Assembly: GCF_020829595.1 (NCBI RefSeq)
Contig: NZ_JAIVFW010000024.1
Span: forward strand, 32,955-96,954
Length of the DNA stretch: 64,000 nucleotides
Source of the DNA: Nostoc sp. CHAB 5844
GTDB lineage: Bacteria > Cyanobacteriota > Cyanobacteriia > Cyanobacteriales > Nostocaceae
Reading direction: 5' to 3'
The translations under genes and the position numbers were made by a program. The notes under the pieces were generated by a model. It searched no databases, was not told the origin of the DNA, and was given only the letters and a program-made list of their open reading frames with translations. The stretch's first letter is position 1. Each line of letters begins with the position of its first letter. Shown here piece by piece: positions 63,463 to 64,000 of this stretch.

Positions 63463-63580
63463 CATAAATATCCTTGCCATGCGCTACACACATAGCTGTA
63501 CCGTTAATGAAACCATCAGTAATACGTTGCTCAACAGTAATTCCGTTTACATCTTTTGAAATCTTTTGAATTTCTGACAT
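63425..63580 (-). pseudogene. KilA-N domain gene truncated by the IS
   Basis: Reading left from ATG 63580: SEIQKISKDVNGITVEQRIT then DGFINGTAMCVAHGKDIY is the start of a KilA-N DNA-binding domain. At 63462 it enters the IS end, which supplies GMALRKAEILIN and the stop. The remaining domain is not found on the other side of the IS, so a deletion accompanied or followed insertion. It starts five bases after the next gene and was co-transcribed with it. Confidence 0.8.
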
Positions 63581-63585
63581 TTTAA

Positions 63586-63939
63586 TCACCCTTTCATGAA
63601 AGCTTTGTTACATCTGTTCCATAAGGCTTCTCCTACGCACTCGAAAGCTAAAGCCTCAGCATTAACATTGTTATAAATTGCCTGTACCATCCAAAATGCA
63701 CTAGCAAGTTTAAGAGAAATAGCATTTGGATCATTGAAGTCTTTACCTGACATTTTTTTTGCAAATATTGACCGCAAAAAGTATCGAACTTGAAACTCAT
63801 TTGCGCCCACTGCTTTAGCCACCTGTGACTGACTCATCACATATTCACTATTTGGCAGTTGAAAAACCTCTACTTCAATCCCTGCGATATGAATTAATGC
63901 CCGTTTTGCTTTGTCCATAATTGCGTACCTTGTTGTCAT
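63586..63939 (-). CDS. Hypothetical protein (117 aa) upstream of the KilA-N gene
   Basis: I do not recognise the family. The sequence has IHIAGIEVEVFQLPNSEYVM then SQSQVAKAVGANEFQVRYFL, where the second half looks like a short helix-turn-helix-type segment. A helical tail follows (LASAFWMVQAIYNNVNAEALAFECVGEAL). It forms an operon with the KilA-N gene. KilA-N genes with such partners are common in cyanobacterial accessory DNA, possibly phage-derived. Nothing is seen in the final 60 bases of the window. Confidence 0.6.
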   Translation of the reverse strand: MTTRYAIMDKAKRALIHIAGIEVEVFQLPNSEYVMSQSQVAKAVGANEFQVRYFLRSIFAKKMSGKDFNDPNAISLKLASAFWMVQAIYNNVNAEALAFECVGEALWNRCNKAFMKG

Positions 63940-64000
63940 TAAACGTGAATAAACCTTTTAACGTCATGCTTAGGACACACCATTAAACCTGTACTTCTTT

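Overview
The window comes from a filamentous, very probably heterocyst-forming cyanobacterium (Nostocales). The signs are frequent HIP1-type GCGATCGC octamers, heptanucleotide tandem repeats between genes, a fbp-tal-zwf-opcA oxidative pentose phosphate cluster, a CYP110-like P450, paired ammonium transporters with NtcA-like sites, a plant-type [2Fe-2S] ferredoxin and a psb34-type photosystem II assembly gene. Assignments come from reading the sequence and from remembered family motifs; no database search was run.

Positions 1-8000: the 3' end of cysE, an L,D-transpeptidase, cynS and a PNPOx-like flavoprotein lead into nrdJ (class II, B12-dependent ribonucleotide reductase). nrdJ is cut into three exons. 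A complete group II intron (2884-5461) carries a reverse transcriptase/maturase. A 363-nt insert (6431-6793) has the splice sites and P1 helix of a group I intron and splits the catalytic NPCG|E motif. The intron-encoded reverse transcriptase itself carries a 99-bp in-frame palindromic repeat.

Positions 8000-33400 are mostly core metabolism: an RRM protein, fbp/tal/zwf/opcA (NADPH supply), a TetR regulator with a palindromic operator next to a Coq4-like gene, Uma2, an acyltransferase, ddl, a P450, nagA, purE, two amt genes, an SGNH hydrolase and ispH. Several copies of MITE-like and palindromic repeats lie between these genes.

Positions 33400-45200 hold a degenerate 21-bp tandem array and a set of signalling or conflict-type proteins: a caspase/NB-ARC protein with an adjacent, apparently frameshifted TPR part, a TPR protein and a CHAT-TPR membrane protein. 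psb34, tRNA-Ser(GGA), ferredoxin and a thermonuclease-like lipoprotein are interspersed.

Positions 45200-63950 look like an accessory island full of gene remains: a HAMP sensor remnant, a histidine-decarboxylase-like gene with an odd active site, IS1634 and IS630 remnants, an Argonaute-like N-terminal half fused out of frame to a SIR2-like C-terminus, and an NrtR-type Nudix regulator. These are followed by an uncharacterised block: a 566-aa protein, a DUF1998-type helicase lacking its first RecA lobe, a Cys-containing small protein, a 403-aa protein and a convergent 1334-aa P-loop ATPase. An IS4 element inserted in a KilA-N gene closes the island. The helicase/ATPase block is the best candidate for an undescribed, probably defensive, system.
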